The translations under genes and the position numbers were made by a program. DNA of 64,000 bases, from positions 1-64,000 of the forward strand of contig CAJNDS010002542.1 in the NCBI GenBank assembly GCA_905221605.1. Direction: 5' to 3'. The notes under the pieces are model-generated. The model was not told the origin of the DNA, ran no database searches, and saw only the letters and a program-made list of their open reading frames with translations. Of this stretch, positions 22,241-32,335 are shown in pieces; within the stretch, counting starts at the first letter, position 1; every line of letters starts with the position of its first letter. The DNA comes from Symbiodinium natans. Taxonomy: Eukaryota; Sar; Dinophyceae; Suessiales; Symbiodiniaceae.

Positions 22241-25200
22241 TTGCAAAGAGGCTTTATTGCTAAGGTAATGAGGAAGCCTCCATGTCAGAGTTTTCACAGA
22301 AGGGGACGCCTCTTAGTGGAGTCGTTGGAGAACCGGAGCGTGCTTTTCTTGGCTGCAGCGAATGACCGGTTTCACCCTCTGCAAAAGCAGCATTTTAAGA
22401 TAAACGACGCACTTCATGCTGCAAGGGTTTTTGTTTAATGGGCAGAAGACTGTTGGCTTCTTTCCAATCATTGCACACTGAAGCAGAGAAAGCAGATTTG
22501 CAAAAGTTGTCGTGTCTTCTGGCCGCCATGACGGAGAGTGGCTTGCAGGCCGTCGTGGGAACTCCCAGTGAAGTCAGTGAAGACTCTGCGCAAGACTGTC
22601 TGGATTCGCTGTTTCTTGAGCGCCTCCTTGAGATGATGACCCAGATGAAAGCCATCAGACCCGAGATCGTGCGAGGGATCCCAGTGCACCGATTCCTGCG
22701 GCGCATGCCATGCAAGGGGTTGGCGAAGCAGCACAGGATTTTCTACGGACGCAGTAAGGTCCGAGCTGTTTCTTAAACCAGTTTGACAGTTTTGCTGGCC
22801 CCGAACTCTCTGCAACCTTTCATGCCTCTTTTAACGTAATGTTTTCTAGGGGCTTTAAAATCCAGCCCAGAGGTGACGAAGCAGCTGGATGAGTTCTGGT
22901 CTCACAGCTGGCGCACCAAGGCGTGGCTCAAGTATGTCAACATCCTCTTCTTGAACAACGGCTTCCCAGCCTTTGTGGTGGGCACTCTTTGTGCCCTGGT
23001 GGCTTTCTCTCTAAGTTTGGCTGGCATCTTGCCACTGCAACGCACCGTGGGCCCCGCAAACGCGTGGTGCACCATAGCTGGCAGCATCGGCTACTACATG
23101 ACTCTTCTCCTCTGGCCTAGCAGGACAGCAGCTTGAATCCAGGGTTGGTCAAGGAGGAGAGCTTCCAAAGTGGGCCCCTCTTTCTTTTTTCGGGTTTGAG
23201 TTATAACAACCCCCTTCAAACAAAAGGACCCTTGTGATTCCTAGGTTGCTTTGGGATCTAGGATCACCATTCGCCAAGAAGGGCCGAAGTGGAATTTGGA
23301 TGTGTGTTCTTGAGGGGTGTTTCCAGCTATGGGTGGCTACAACGAGTTCGTTAAAGACTTGGGCGCTTGGTCAAGCGCGTAGGGGTTGGGATGTTCCCCC
23401 CTATAGTGGGTGCTATCATCTCTACTAAGGACTGTTAGTATAAGGGGGAACGCCCCAAGGATAAGGGGTTCATCGGCTTGCCAGAAATTTAGCCGATGAA
23501 GGCCAGAAACCACAAACCTCTTCAAGAAGAGGGACAGCACAGGAGCTGGGCGTAAGTTAAAGGTTTTTGGAGCGCTTCTTTGGCGATTTTCACTCCGAAG
23601 GGTTGGCCCACTAAACCCCGAAAGCCTAAACCGTGGCGTAGGAAGCTCGCGTTCTTAGACATCGCCTGCATCAACCAGGAGGACGAAACCCAGAAAAGTG
23701 AGGCCCTACTCAGTGCCTCTACTTGTGGGGGTGTTGAGGATTTAGGACTTGGCCTTGTTGGCGCATCCCAGACACAAGCAGAAGGAACAGCCGAAATTGC
23801 TACATCGTTCAACAGCCTGAATGCAGAAGTCCTCAAGCCCTAACCCTCACAAGTCCCAAGCCCAATTCCTCCCTGGAGCGCGCCAAGGCATGGGTGCATT
23901 TCTGAGATGCTCCTGTCGTGATCAACAGCAGACTTTCGAATGTGCAACATATATATATATATGTATACATAAATAATGTATATAGATATACATAAGTGTC
24001 CAATGCCCTTAAACAAGCAATAGACCTTAATCGTAATCAGCATCCCTATATAGTTTAAGGTATAAAACATAATTAAGGGGTATTGGGCTATCTGGGTATA
24101 AAGCCCTAAACCCTAACCCCGAAAACCGCCCCACAGCCACGAGGGGGCGGGAGAGAAGGGGGAGTACCTAGATCATGACCGTAAAATCCTAAAGCCTGAA
24201 CCCTCACTCATACCCTAACACCTAGACCCAAAACTCCCAAGCCCGAAAACGCGAAGCCCGAAAACCCTGTCTCCCTAATTGGTTCCAGGATTTTTGGTTT
24301 TAGGGCTTGCCTTGTTAGGGCTTAGGCTTTTTTCGGGTTTAGGTGGTTGTCAGGACCTAGACCGGTCTTCCCTGCCTCAGGCTCAAAGTCGCTGCTCGTC
24401 CTTTGGGATGAGACATATGTTGCGCGACTGTGGTGCATATTCGCGACTAGGCTCTTTGTGGAAGGTGTTCCGCTTCTGTGTATTATGGAATACTGCATCG
24501 CAAACTCTGGAGAAGAGCGTCGGGTAGAGTTCTGTACTGAGCGATATTATCCTACACAAAATTTCGTTGGTCTGTGTTCCGACTTTGACATTAGGGTCGC
24601 AGTAAGGAGATGGCAGGTTTCTTACATAGCAAAGGGCCTCGTGCGGACAAGTCTGTGCTGGTTTGCCCAGTGTTCGTGGGCCCCGCTCTTTTTGCGGGCA
24701 ACCTCGGGCTCAGCGTGCTACTGCTTGCGCTCTTGTGTGCGGACTTGCCGCTGTTTCCGTGGGCTGGAATCTTCATCTCTGCTATGGTGTTCCCATGCAT
24801 GGTGTTGTTCGCCTATGTGGTCCTTGTGCACTGTCGAAGCATTGACGTGGTGCAGCACCAAGTCCGTCACTTCACTTTTGAACACTCCTTGTGTCACTGC
24901 TGTGAAAGCGGTCATGTGGACGACAATGGCGGGGAAGTATCGTGCGACCGCCTCATCATCTTTCGATGCATTTCTGCTTGGTTTGGGTCTGTGGACGCCT
25001 TCGAGTCCCTCGTTCAGACGCGGCTGTTGAAGACATTGGTCTGCCAGCTTGCGAACCAGGTGTTCTCATACTGGCGCATCGTGCAGGCAACAATCCCAGC
25101 TGCATGGGCCATATTGGATCTGCACGAGAGCCGTCAGGACGCGGCTGCAGCGGTGCTGCAGACCATGCTTGCAGCGGTGAATTATCCCTTCTGCGTGCTT

Positions 25201-25660
25201 CCAATTTGTTCTCTGCTTATGCTGCGCATGGCTTACGGAGTACGTAGCCTTGGACACAGCAAATGGACGCAATGGCTGCTTTCTACCACGCTCATTGCCG
25301 CAGCCGTACCGTCGTTGGCACACATTTTCCTGACCAGATCTTTTTTTCTCGCCTAATTTTCTTTGCTTACTGGTTCTTAGTATGGAATGCGAGAATTAGA
25401 ATCCCTTAAAAGGTAATTCGCTGGGGATACAGTAGGAAAAGAAATGACGATGGCTATAGGGGCCAACGTAGGTAGAATCACTGCTGTTTGGCGCCTACTT
25501 TTTGTGTGAGCAAGCTCTTCGCCAGCTTTCGGACGATCACTTTGGAAACTGGTTGCCTGCCCACCTAGTGGCTCTGATCTTGATGGGTGCCGTCACCCTG
25601 GTTCTGTGGCGGCACTTGCCTGCTATTGAGATGCACTGGGATTCTACATCGAATTCTTGA
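22241..25660 (+). CDS. Tandem membrane-protein gene, copy 3
   Basis: Exons: A1 within 22241-22438 (LLVESLENRSVLFLAAANDR), A2 from about 22480 to 22758, B 22873-23123, C 23642-23712, D 23888-23908, E 24381-24442, F 24607 to about 25335, G 25472-25660. Inner exon lengths match the other copies exactly. C reads KLAFLDIACINQEDE; D-E gives MGAFLRCSKSLLVLWDETY and RLWCIF. Donors: GT (A-B), GA (B-C), GT (C-D), GC (D-E), GC (E-F). F carries the CHCCESGHV cluster and several hydrophobic segments. G starts VESLLFGAYFLCEQALRQL and ends DSTSNS-stop. The F-G border is uncertain because the ends are diverged. This and copy 1 look the most intact. Confidence 0.7.
23386..23458. mobile_element. TTGGGATGTTCCCC hairpin in intron B-C
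   Basis: Inverted ends TTGGGATGTTCCCCC / GGGGGAACGCCCCAA with a short loop. Copy 4 has the same element in the same intron (28233-28337) but copies 1, 2 and 5 do not, so the insertion predates the split of copies 3 and 4. Confidence 0.75.
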
Positions 25661-27172
25661 GGCCTGGTTGCTGAGCAAGCGGCCTGCCGCGCCAGTTCCG
25701 GAACCTTCGCGCTCGTCCAACAGCCCCACTTCTGCTTCTAGCAGTGCGATTGTGCACGGCTAGGCAAGTTTAGGATTTGCCTACCTGTACTCTCAACCGT
25801 GCCTACTAACTGCTCTTGGAGAGCTATATGTAGATACCGGAGGATTTTTGTAACACTTGATTCGTATTGTAAGCCCGCCTAGGAAGTTTTCAAGTTTTCA
25901 CAATGCCGCCTTGTACAGTAGATGGCTGACTCGTGGTATGACCATCCATGCAGCCACGCTTGCTGCGTTGAGGCTTAAAGTATCATTTCGTGAGGTATCG
26001 ATTGCCATCCCATTCCCAATTGTCGCCTCAGTATCGAAGTTACTTTCGCAATTGTTTTCTGCATCTCCATCTTCACGTCAATGACGCCAGACACCACGTA
26101 AACCCGCTCCCGAAGTCTCAATCCTTGTCTTCTTCAGCCTGTCAAATACATGTTGCATCTTCGACATATCAATTTTTCATGGTGTGTTGACAATTCGTTG
26201 TTCTGACTTTTCGTTCTGCTTTCAGCATGAACTTTGTTGGACACATATAGTTAGATGGGCTTTCAGGATTTATCATCCACGGTTCGGTTCTTGTTTCTTG
26301 GCTTCATGCTTCTTATCTCTCGTTGCAAGCTCTCAATTGTTTATCTTCTCCTGTCATCGATTTTGCTTGTTGGCTACACTTCGTTCCATAGGTAGTAGCG
26401 CAAGATACAGCGACAGCGGCGAGAGGAGCCATCCAATTTTCGGGAAAGGTATGCTCGATTCCTTGAGGATCAGGTATTCAGGTATTCGGGAAAATGCTTG
26501 TCCTCATGGTAGCCCTGAACCTAAGCCCTAAACCAAACCCTCAACCTAGGTGATTACTGGTTCCTTTTATGGTTCAAGCGCCTGCTTTTCCTCAATCCCA
26601 ACCCTTTTTAGGACCTTGAGGATATAGACTTGAGACAGATGTAACTTATGTTCTCTCTGCCATCCGACATTAGGCCGCGTCCGGGTGAGAATCAAGCGCC
26701 ACTAAGCCACTAAGCAAACGCGAATTTCACCCGCACCTATGCATCAGTCGCTCTGCATATCTCAACCCTTTTCTTATGTGTGCTTAGCAGGGAATTAGGG
26801 AATTCGGTACTGTACCTCAGAACCGCCAACATAATGTTGCCCTTCAAAGGATGATAATCGGTACCTAGTTCCATTTGAAGGACCAGTAAGTCTTGCAAGC
26901 CCCTGTTACCTACCATTACCTACCTATCTGATCTTAAGTTCGCTTCCAATATTCATTACTTTTTTTGAACACGAACCCTACAAATCACAGCATACCCGCA
27001 CGGGGTTTGCAACGTCAGGCTGTGGGGGTCGTAAGATTGTGGGGAAATTAGTGGGATGCTGCAGGATCCCTCCTGTGCTTCCCCGAAATATGATCATGTC
27101 GGAGCTTCTTTTTATGATAAAGAGGGTGATCTTGCCTAAGGTACCCGGAAGCCTCCATGTCAGAGTCTTCGC
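25661..27172. other. Spacer type Y between copies 3 and 4
   Basis: No gene seen. It repeats the spacer after copy 2, with diverged sequence and without the long telomeric array. Open frames here (25857-26084, 26184-26531) are not preserved in the sister spacer. Confidence 0.55.
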
Positions 27173-28232
27173 AGAAGGGCAAGCCTCTTAGTGGAGTCGT
27201 TGGACTTTTTTCTGGCTGCAGCGAATGACCGGTTTCACCCTCTGCAAAAGCAGCATTTCAAGATAAACGGCGCGTACTTCATGCTGTCAGGTTTTGTTTA
27301 ATGGGAAGAAGACTGTTCCAATCATTGCGCGCTGCCGCAGAGAAAGCAGATTTGCAAAAGTTGTCGTGTCTTCTGGCCGCCATGACGGAGAGTGGCTTGC
27401 AGGCCGTCGTGGGAACTCCCAGTGAACTCAGTGAAGACTCTGCGCAAGACTGTCTGGATTCGCAGCTTGTTGAGAGCCTCCTTGAGATGATGACCCAGAT
27501 GAAAGCCATCAGACCCGAGATCGTGCGAGGGATCCCAGTGCACCGATTCCTGCAGCGCATGCCGTGCAAGGGGTTGGCGAAGCAGCAAAGGATGTTTTAT
27601 GGACTCAGTAAGGCCTGGGCTGTTTTTGAAACAGTTTGACAGTTTTGTTAGCCCCAAACTCTCTGCAACTTCTCATGCCTCATAGAAAGTAATGTTTTCT
27701 AGGGGCTTCAAAATCCAGCCCAGAGGTGACGAAGCAGCTGGATGAGTTCTGGTCTCACAGCTGGCGCACCAAGGCGTGGCTCAAGTATGTCAACATCCTC
27801 TTCTTGAACAACGGCTTCCCAGCCTTTGTCGTTGGCACTCTTTGTGCCCTTGTGGCTTTCTCTCTAAGTTTGGCAGGCATCTTGCCACTGCAACGCGTCG
27901 CGGGCCCCGCAAACGCGTGGTGCACCATAGCTGGCAGCATCGGCTACTACGTGACTCTTCTCCTCTGGCCTAGCAGGACAGCAGCTTGAATCCAGGGTTT
28001 GGTCCAACCACACTATGGTACCAAGGAGGAGAGCTTCCATAGAGGGCCCCTCTTAACAACCCCTTCAAAAGGGGGTACCCTTGAGTCCCTAGGTGGCTCT
28101 GGGATCTAGGATGACCATGTGCCAAGAGCCTACATGGAATTTGGATGTTCTTGAGGGGAGTTTCCAGCGGGTGGCCACAACGAGCTCGTGAAAAACTTGG
28201 GAACTTCGTCAAGCGCCTTTAGGGTGTAGAGT

Positions 28233-28337
28233 TTGGGATGTTCCCCTTACACTAACAGTCCTTGGCAGGGATTTTATTAGGGGTACTACAACCCCTATTA
28301 AAAATGAGGAGTGCTACTATGAGGGGGAGCATCCCAA
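28233..28337. mobile_element. TTGGGATGTTCCCC hairpin in intron B-C
   Basis: Ends TTGGGATGTTCCCC / GGGGGAGCATCCCAA, centre GGGGTACTACAACCCC. Same place as the element in copy 3. Longer than that copy, so the copy 3 element has probably lost part of its middle. Confidence 0.75.
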
Positions 28338-28814
28338 GTGCAGGGGCTTCATCGGCTTGCCAGGCAGGTGTAAGTCGATGAAGGCCAGATACCACAAACC
28401 TCTTCAAGAAGAGGGAAAGCGCAGGAGCAGGGCGTAAGTTAAGGGTTTGTTGAGCGCTTCTTTGGCGATGTTCACTCCGAAGGGTTGGTCCCCTAAACCC
28501 CGAAAGCTTAAACCATGGCGTAGGAAGCTGGCTTTCTTTGACATCGCCTGCATCAACCAACGTGACGAAATCCAGAAAAGTGAGGCCCTGCTCAGTGCCT
28601 CTGCCTTTTGGTGGTGTTAAGGATTTAGGACTTGGCCTTCTTGGCGCATCCAAGACACAAGCAGAGGAAGCAGCCGAAATTGCTACACAACAGAATCAGG
28701 GTTGTTCAACAAAGCACCCTGAATGCAGAAACAGTTCTCCTCAAGCCCTAACCGTCGCAAGTCCAAAGCCCAACTCCCTGGTGCGGATCCAAGGCATGGG
28801 TGCATTTCTGAGAT

Positions 28815-29609
28815 GCTCCTTTCATGCTCAACAGCAGACTTTTGCACTTCGGGGGGTTCTGGCGGGGTTTGTGGGCCTACACAGGAAGGTACTCGTATGG
28901 TTGCTTTTGGCAGCGCACGGCCCTGTGATTCAGGTTAACCCCCTGATGCACCAACGCATGTGTCTATCCATCGCTTAGTGTCTGCGGGGCGGGTTGGAGT
29001 GGGGGAGGGGCTCTTGCTGGCTGGGCCCGAAAGCGTGCGTTTTGGTTTCCCGAGTCGCAAGGACGGACCCAATAGTTGCAAGGGTTTTCGGGTATTTGGT
29101 GGGGTTTTTGGGTTTAGGCTTTACTCCCCCTGCCCCCTGTGGCTGTGGGGCGGTTGAAGGGGCAAGGAGGGTCTGTGGTTTACCGTTTTGCTTCGGGTTC
29201 CGGGTTTGGGCTCAGGACATTGAGGCATCCGCCCTAAACCCTGCGAGAAGTGCCCCTACTCTCTGGCTTCGGGCTTCAGGTCGCCCCAATGACGGTTTAG
29301 GGATCGGGCTTTAGGTTTTTTTTTTCTCCTAGTTTGGGGGGTTCAGGGTTTAGGGTTTAGGGGTGTTTAGGGTTTAGGGTTTAGGGTTAAGGGTTTAGGG
29401 TTTAGGATCTTCGTGCAACTGCGCACGTTTAGAATGCCAAGAAGCTGAGCCCCTCCAACCAGCGACCACCGTGAAGAGGATGGCGGAGAAGTGGGGGTGG
29501 AGCCCGGGGACCCGGGATCTCTATGGATATAAATAATTAGATAAAAAATAAATAAACAGCAAAATGTGTATGTATATATATATATATATAGAGATAGATC
29601 TATCTATTG

Positions 29610-29641
<32 letters not shown>

Positions 29642-29777
29642 TGTATGTATGTATGTATGTATGTATGTATGTATGTATGTATGGGGGTGTCCGCAAACTG
29701 GGTTGTTTTTGGTCGGTTGCAACAACAAGGACTAATTAAACACTTTCGGGTCCTCAGTTCGTGCAAACCGCTGAAAG
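28815..29777 (+). other. Long intron D-E of copy 4
   Basis: 963-bp intron, donor GCTCCT, acceptor GAAAG|G. It contains TTTAGGG units (29340-29405) and the tetranucleotide array at 29608-29682. Open frames through it (for example 29564-30217 on +) join intron to exon E and are not real proteins. Confidence 0.6.
29608..29682. repeat. (ATGT)n microsatellite
   Basis: About 18 tandem ATGT units after a TATATA run, in intron D-E of copy 4. Not seen in the matching introns of copies 1, 2, 3 and 5. Confidence 0.95.
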
Positions 29778-31067
29778 GCTCACAGTCGCTACTCGTCCTT
29801 TGGGATGAGACATTTGTCGCGAGACTGTGGTGCGTATTCGCGACTAGGTTCTTTCTGGAAGGTGTTCTGCTTTTATGTATGCTAGAATACTGCATCGCAA
29901 ACTCTGGAGAGTTGAATCGGGTACAGTTCCGTACCGAACGATATTCTCCTACACAGATATTCGTTGGTCTGCGTTCCGACTTTGACATTAGGGTTGCAGT
30001 AAGGAGATGGCAGGTTTCTTACACAGCAAAGGTCCTCGCTCGGACACGTCTGTTCTGGTTTGCCCAGTGTTCGTTGGCCCCGCGCTTCTTGTGGGTAACA
30101 TCGGTTCCAGCGTGCTACTGCTTGCGCTGTTGTGTTCCGGCCTGCCGTTGTTTCCGTGGGCTGGAATTTTCATCTCTGCTATGGTGTTCCCATGCATGGT
30201 GTTTCTTGCCTATGTGATCCTTGCGCACTGTCGAAGCATTGACGTGATGCAACATCAAGTCCGTCACTTCACTGTTGAACACTCCTTGTGTCACTGCTGT
30301 GAAAGCGGTCATGTGAATGCCAACGGTGGGCAACTGATGTGCGACCGCCTCATCATCCTTCGATGCATTTCTGCTTGGTTCGGGTCTGTGGACGCCTTCG
30401 AGTCCCTCGTTCGGACACGGCTGTTGAAAACGTTGGTCTACCAGCTTGCGAACCAGGTGTTCTCATACTGGCGCATCGTGCAGGTAGCGATCCCTGTTGC
30501 ATGGGCCGTACTGGATCTGCTCGACTGGAACTATCAGGACCTGCCGGCTGCAGTGCTGCTGCAGGTCATGCTCGCAGCGGTAAATTATCCGAGCAAAACG
30601 CGCTTCCAAGTTTTGCTCTGATTATGCTTCGCGTGGCTTACAGAGTACGCAACCTTGGACACAGCAAATGGATGCAATGGCTGCTTTCTGCCGCGCTCGT
30701 GGCCGCAACCGTACCGTCGTTGGCACACATTTTCCAGATCTTTACGATGACTTCCTCGGACTCTATTTACCTACAGTGTAGTAGCAAGTACCCTTAACTA
30801 GTAGGTAGAACCCATAAAACTGCAGGCAAAGATGGTGGTGTTGCTTGTAGATAGGAAAAGACATGATAGGGTCCAACCAAGGTCGGGTCGCTGATGTTTG
30901 GCGCCTACTTTTTTTGCGAGCACGCTCTTCGCCAGCTCTCGGCCGATCACTTCGGGAACTGGGTGGCTGCGCACCTGGTGGCTTTGACCTTCATGGGTAC
31001 CGTCACTCTGGTTCTGTGGCGGCACTTGCCGGCCATTGAGATGCCCCAAGATTCCTCCAGTTTTTAA

Positions 31068-32335
31068 GATCTTCTTGCTGCAAGTGGAGTGGTTTAGGGT
31101 TTAGGGTTTAGGGTTTGGGGTTTCGGGTTTAGGGTTTAGGGTTTCGGGTTTAGGGTTTAGGGTTTAGGGTTTAGGGATGAGTGCCCACCACTCCTATTGT
31201 GCCAGCTTGGCCATGTTGCTTCCTCCGCCGCCCCGCTCCCTCCACAACCCCCCCCAACCTGTACTTTACCGGCTCATGGTTGTTTCGACGCTCCAAGGAG
31301 AGCTTTTGTAGATACCTGCAGATTTCTGACAATTCAGTGAGCCTGCTGAATGGCTTGAGACCTGAAGTAGGTTTTCGGCCGCGAGTAGCATGGCAGGCGC
31401 GCTCCGGAGCGCAGTGATCGACTGGAGGCCTTGTACAGTGGCGGCCGGCTGAAGCATCCTAGAGCGTACGGCCGTGCCGCCTCTGCAGCCCGCTGTGTTT
31501 CATGGCAAAACTGCGGTTTAAGGTTTAGGGTTTGGGATTTAGGGTTTAGGGTTGATCTATCGGAACCTTTCGATTTGCTCGTCGGATAAGACAGCTTCTT
31601 ATCCTTCTTGGGTATAGGTTCCCTTATAAGCCCCTCTAAACCAAAAAGGGTGCTGAGCCAGTTACGTTCCGGATTGTCATGTTGTTTTCAGCGTCAGGGC
31701 TTTGTACACATGCTAGATTAGATGCAGAGGAGTTCTCGTCCCATTTCGGTTCGCACCTCTATATGTTGGATTTGCTGTTTCGTCGTTCCTCTTCCAAGTT
31801 CAAAGGTTTATCTTCTTTCTTAGAGTAGCTACATGGTTCCATAGTCTGGCTCTTAAATGGGGACTGACACACCCCTTAATGCCCCCTTTCTAACCTATAA
31901 AACAAAAGAGCACATACTTCAGAACCCCTTTGAAGAAGGTAAGAGACCATATGAAAGGACCATGTATAACGACCCTCATTCTTCCATTGGCTTTGCCTGT
32001 GGGCTCTTCATTACCTAGATGTCATAAGGACACGGTGAGGGTATTTTTCCACGGAGAATCACCTCAACCATCAACCCTCCTTGATATGGGCCAAGCTGCC
32101 TTGTTCGGGAATACACTGGTCGCAAAGTAGCTACTCGGCCCCTTGAAGGGTTCAAGTGCCTGCTTTCCCTAAAGCCTACAACCCTAAAACCCTAAATTTC
32201 TGACATCTTGCATAAAGGCCTGAAACCCTTATGCCCTGCTTAGGGTTTAAGGTTTATGGGCGCCCCTTGGGACCCCCTTCATTTTGAGGTTTAGGGTTTG
32301 GGGCTTAGCGCCGCAATTTTCCGAAACCAGCATGC
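31068..32335. other. Spacer type X between copies 4 and 5
   Basis: No gene seen. It repeats the spacer after copy 1. It carries a TTTAGGG array (31092-31176) with TTTCGGG variants, and 32115-32235 has CCCTAAA variants. Like the X spacer before copy 2, it ends in a block with CATTTTGAGGTT(C/T)AGGGTTTGGG. Confidence 0.6.
31824..31965. mobile_element. Hairpin element in spacer X
   Basis: Ends GTAGCTACATGGTTCC and GGACCATGTATAACG, with a GAGCACATACTTC inner arm. It is the counterpart of 17050-17190; the pair differs by many substitutions, so the spacer duplication is not very recent. Confidence 0.5.

Larger units (their letters stand above)
27173..31067 (+). pseudogene. Tandem membrane-protein gene, copy 4, frameshifted
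   Basis: Exons: A1 about 27173-27290, A2 27301-27612, B 27726-27976, C 28524-28594, D 28794-28814, E 29778-29839, F from 30004, G 30882-31067. B, C, D and E keep the family lengths (251, 71, 21, 62 nt). In exon F, between AATTATCC (about 30584) and CCAAGTTT, there are 15 bases where copy 1 has 13. This shifts frame and gives a stop at 30621; the matching protein (LIMLRVAYRVRNLGHSKW) continues in another frame. The A-B donor is GC instead of GT. Either a recent pseudogene or a sequencing error: the rest of the reading frame is intact. Exon G begins VGSLMFGAYFFCEHALRQL. Confidence 0.6.

Noticed and set aside
29564-30217. 217-codon + frame joining a tetranucleotide repeat to family sequence
   Set aside because: Artefact: microsatellite, intron and exon E happen to be open in one frame; the next exon is in another frame.
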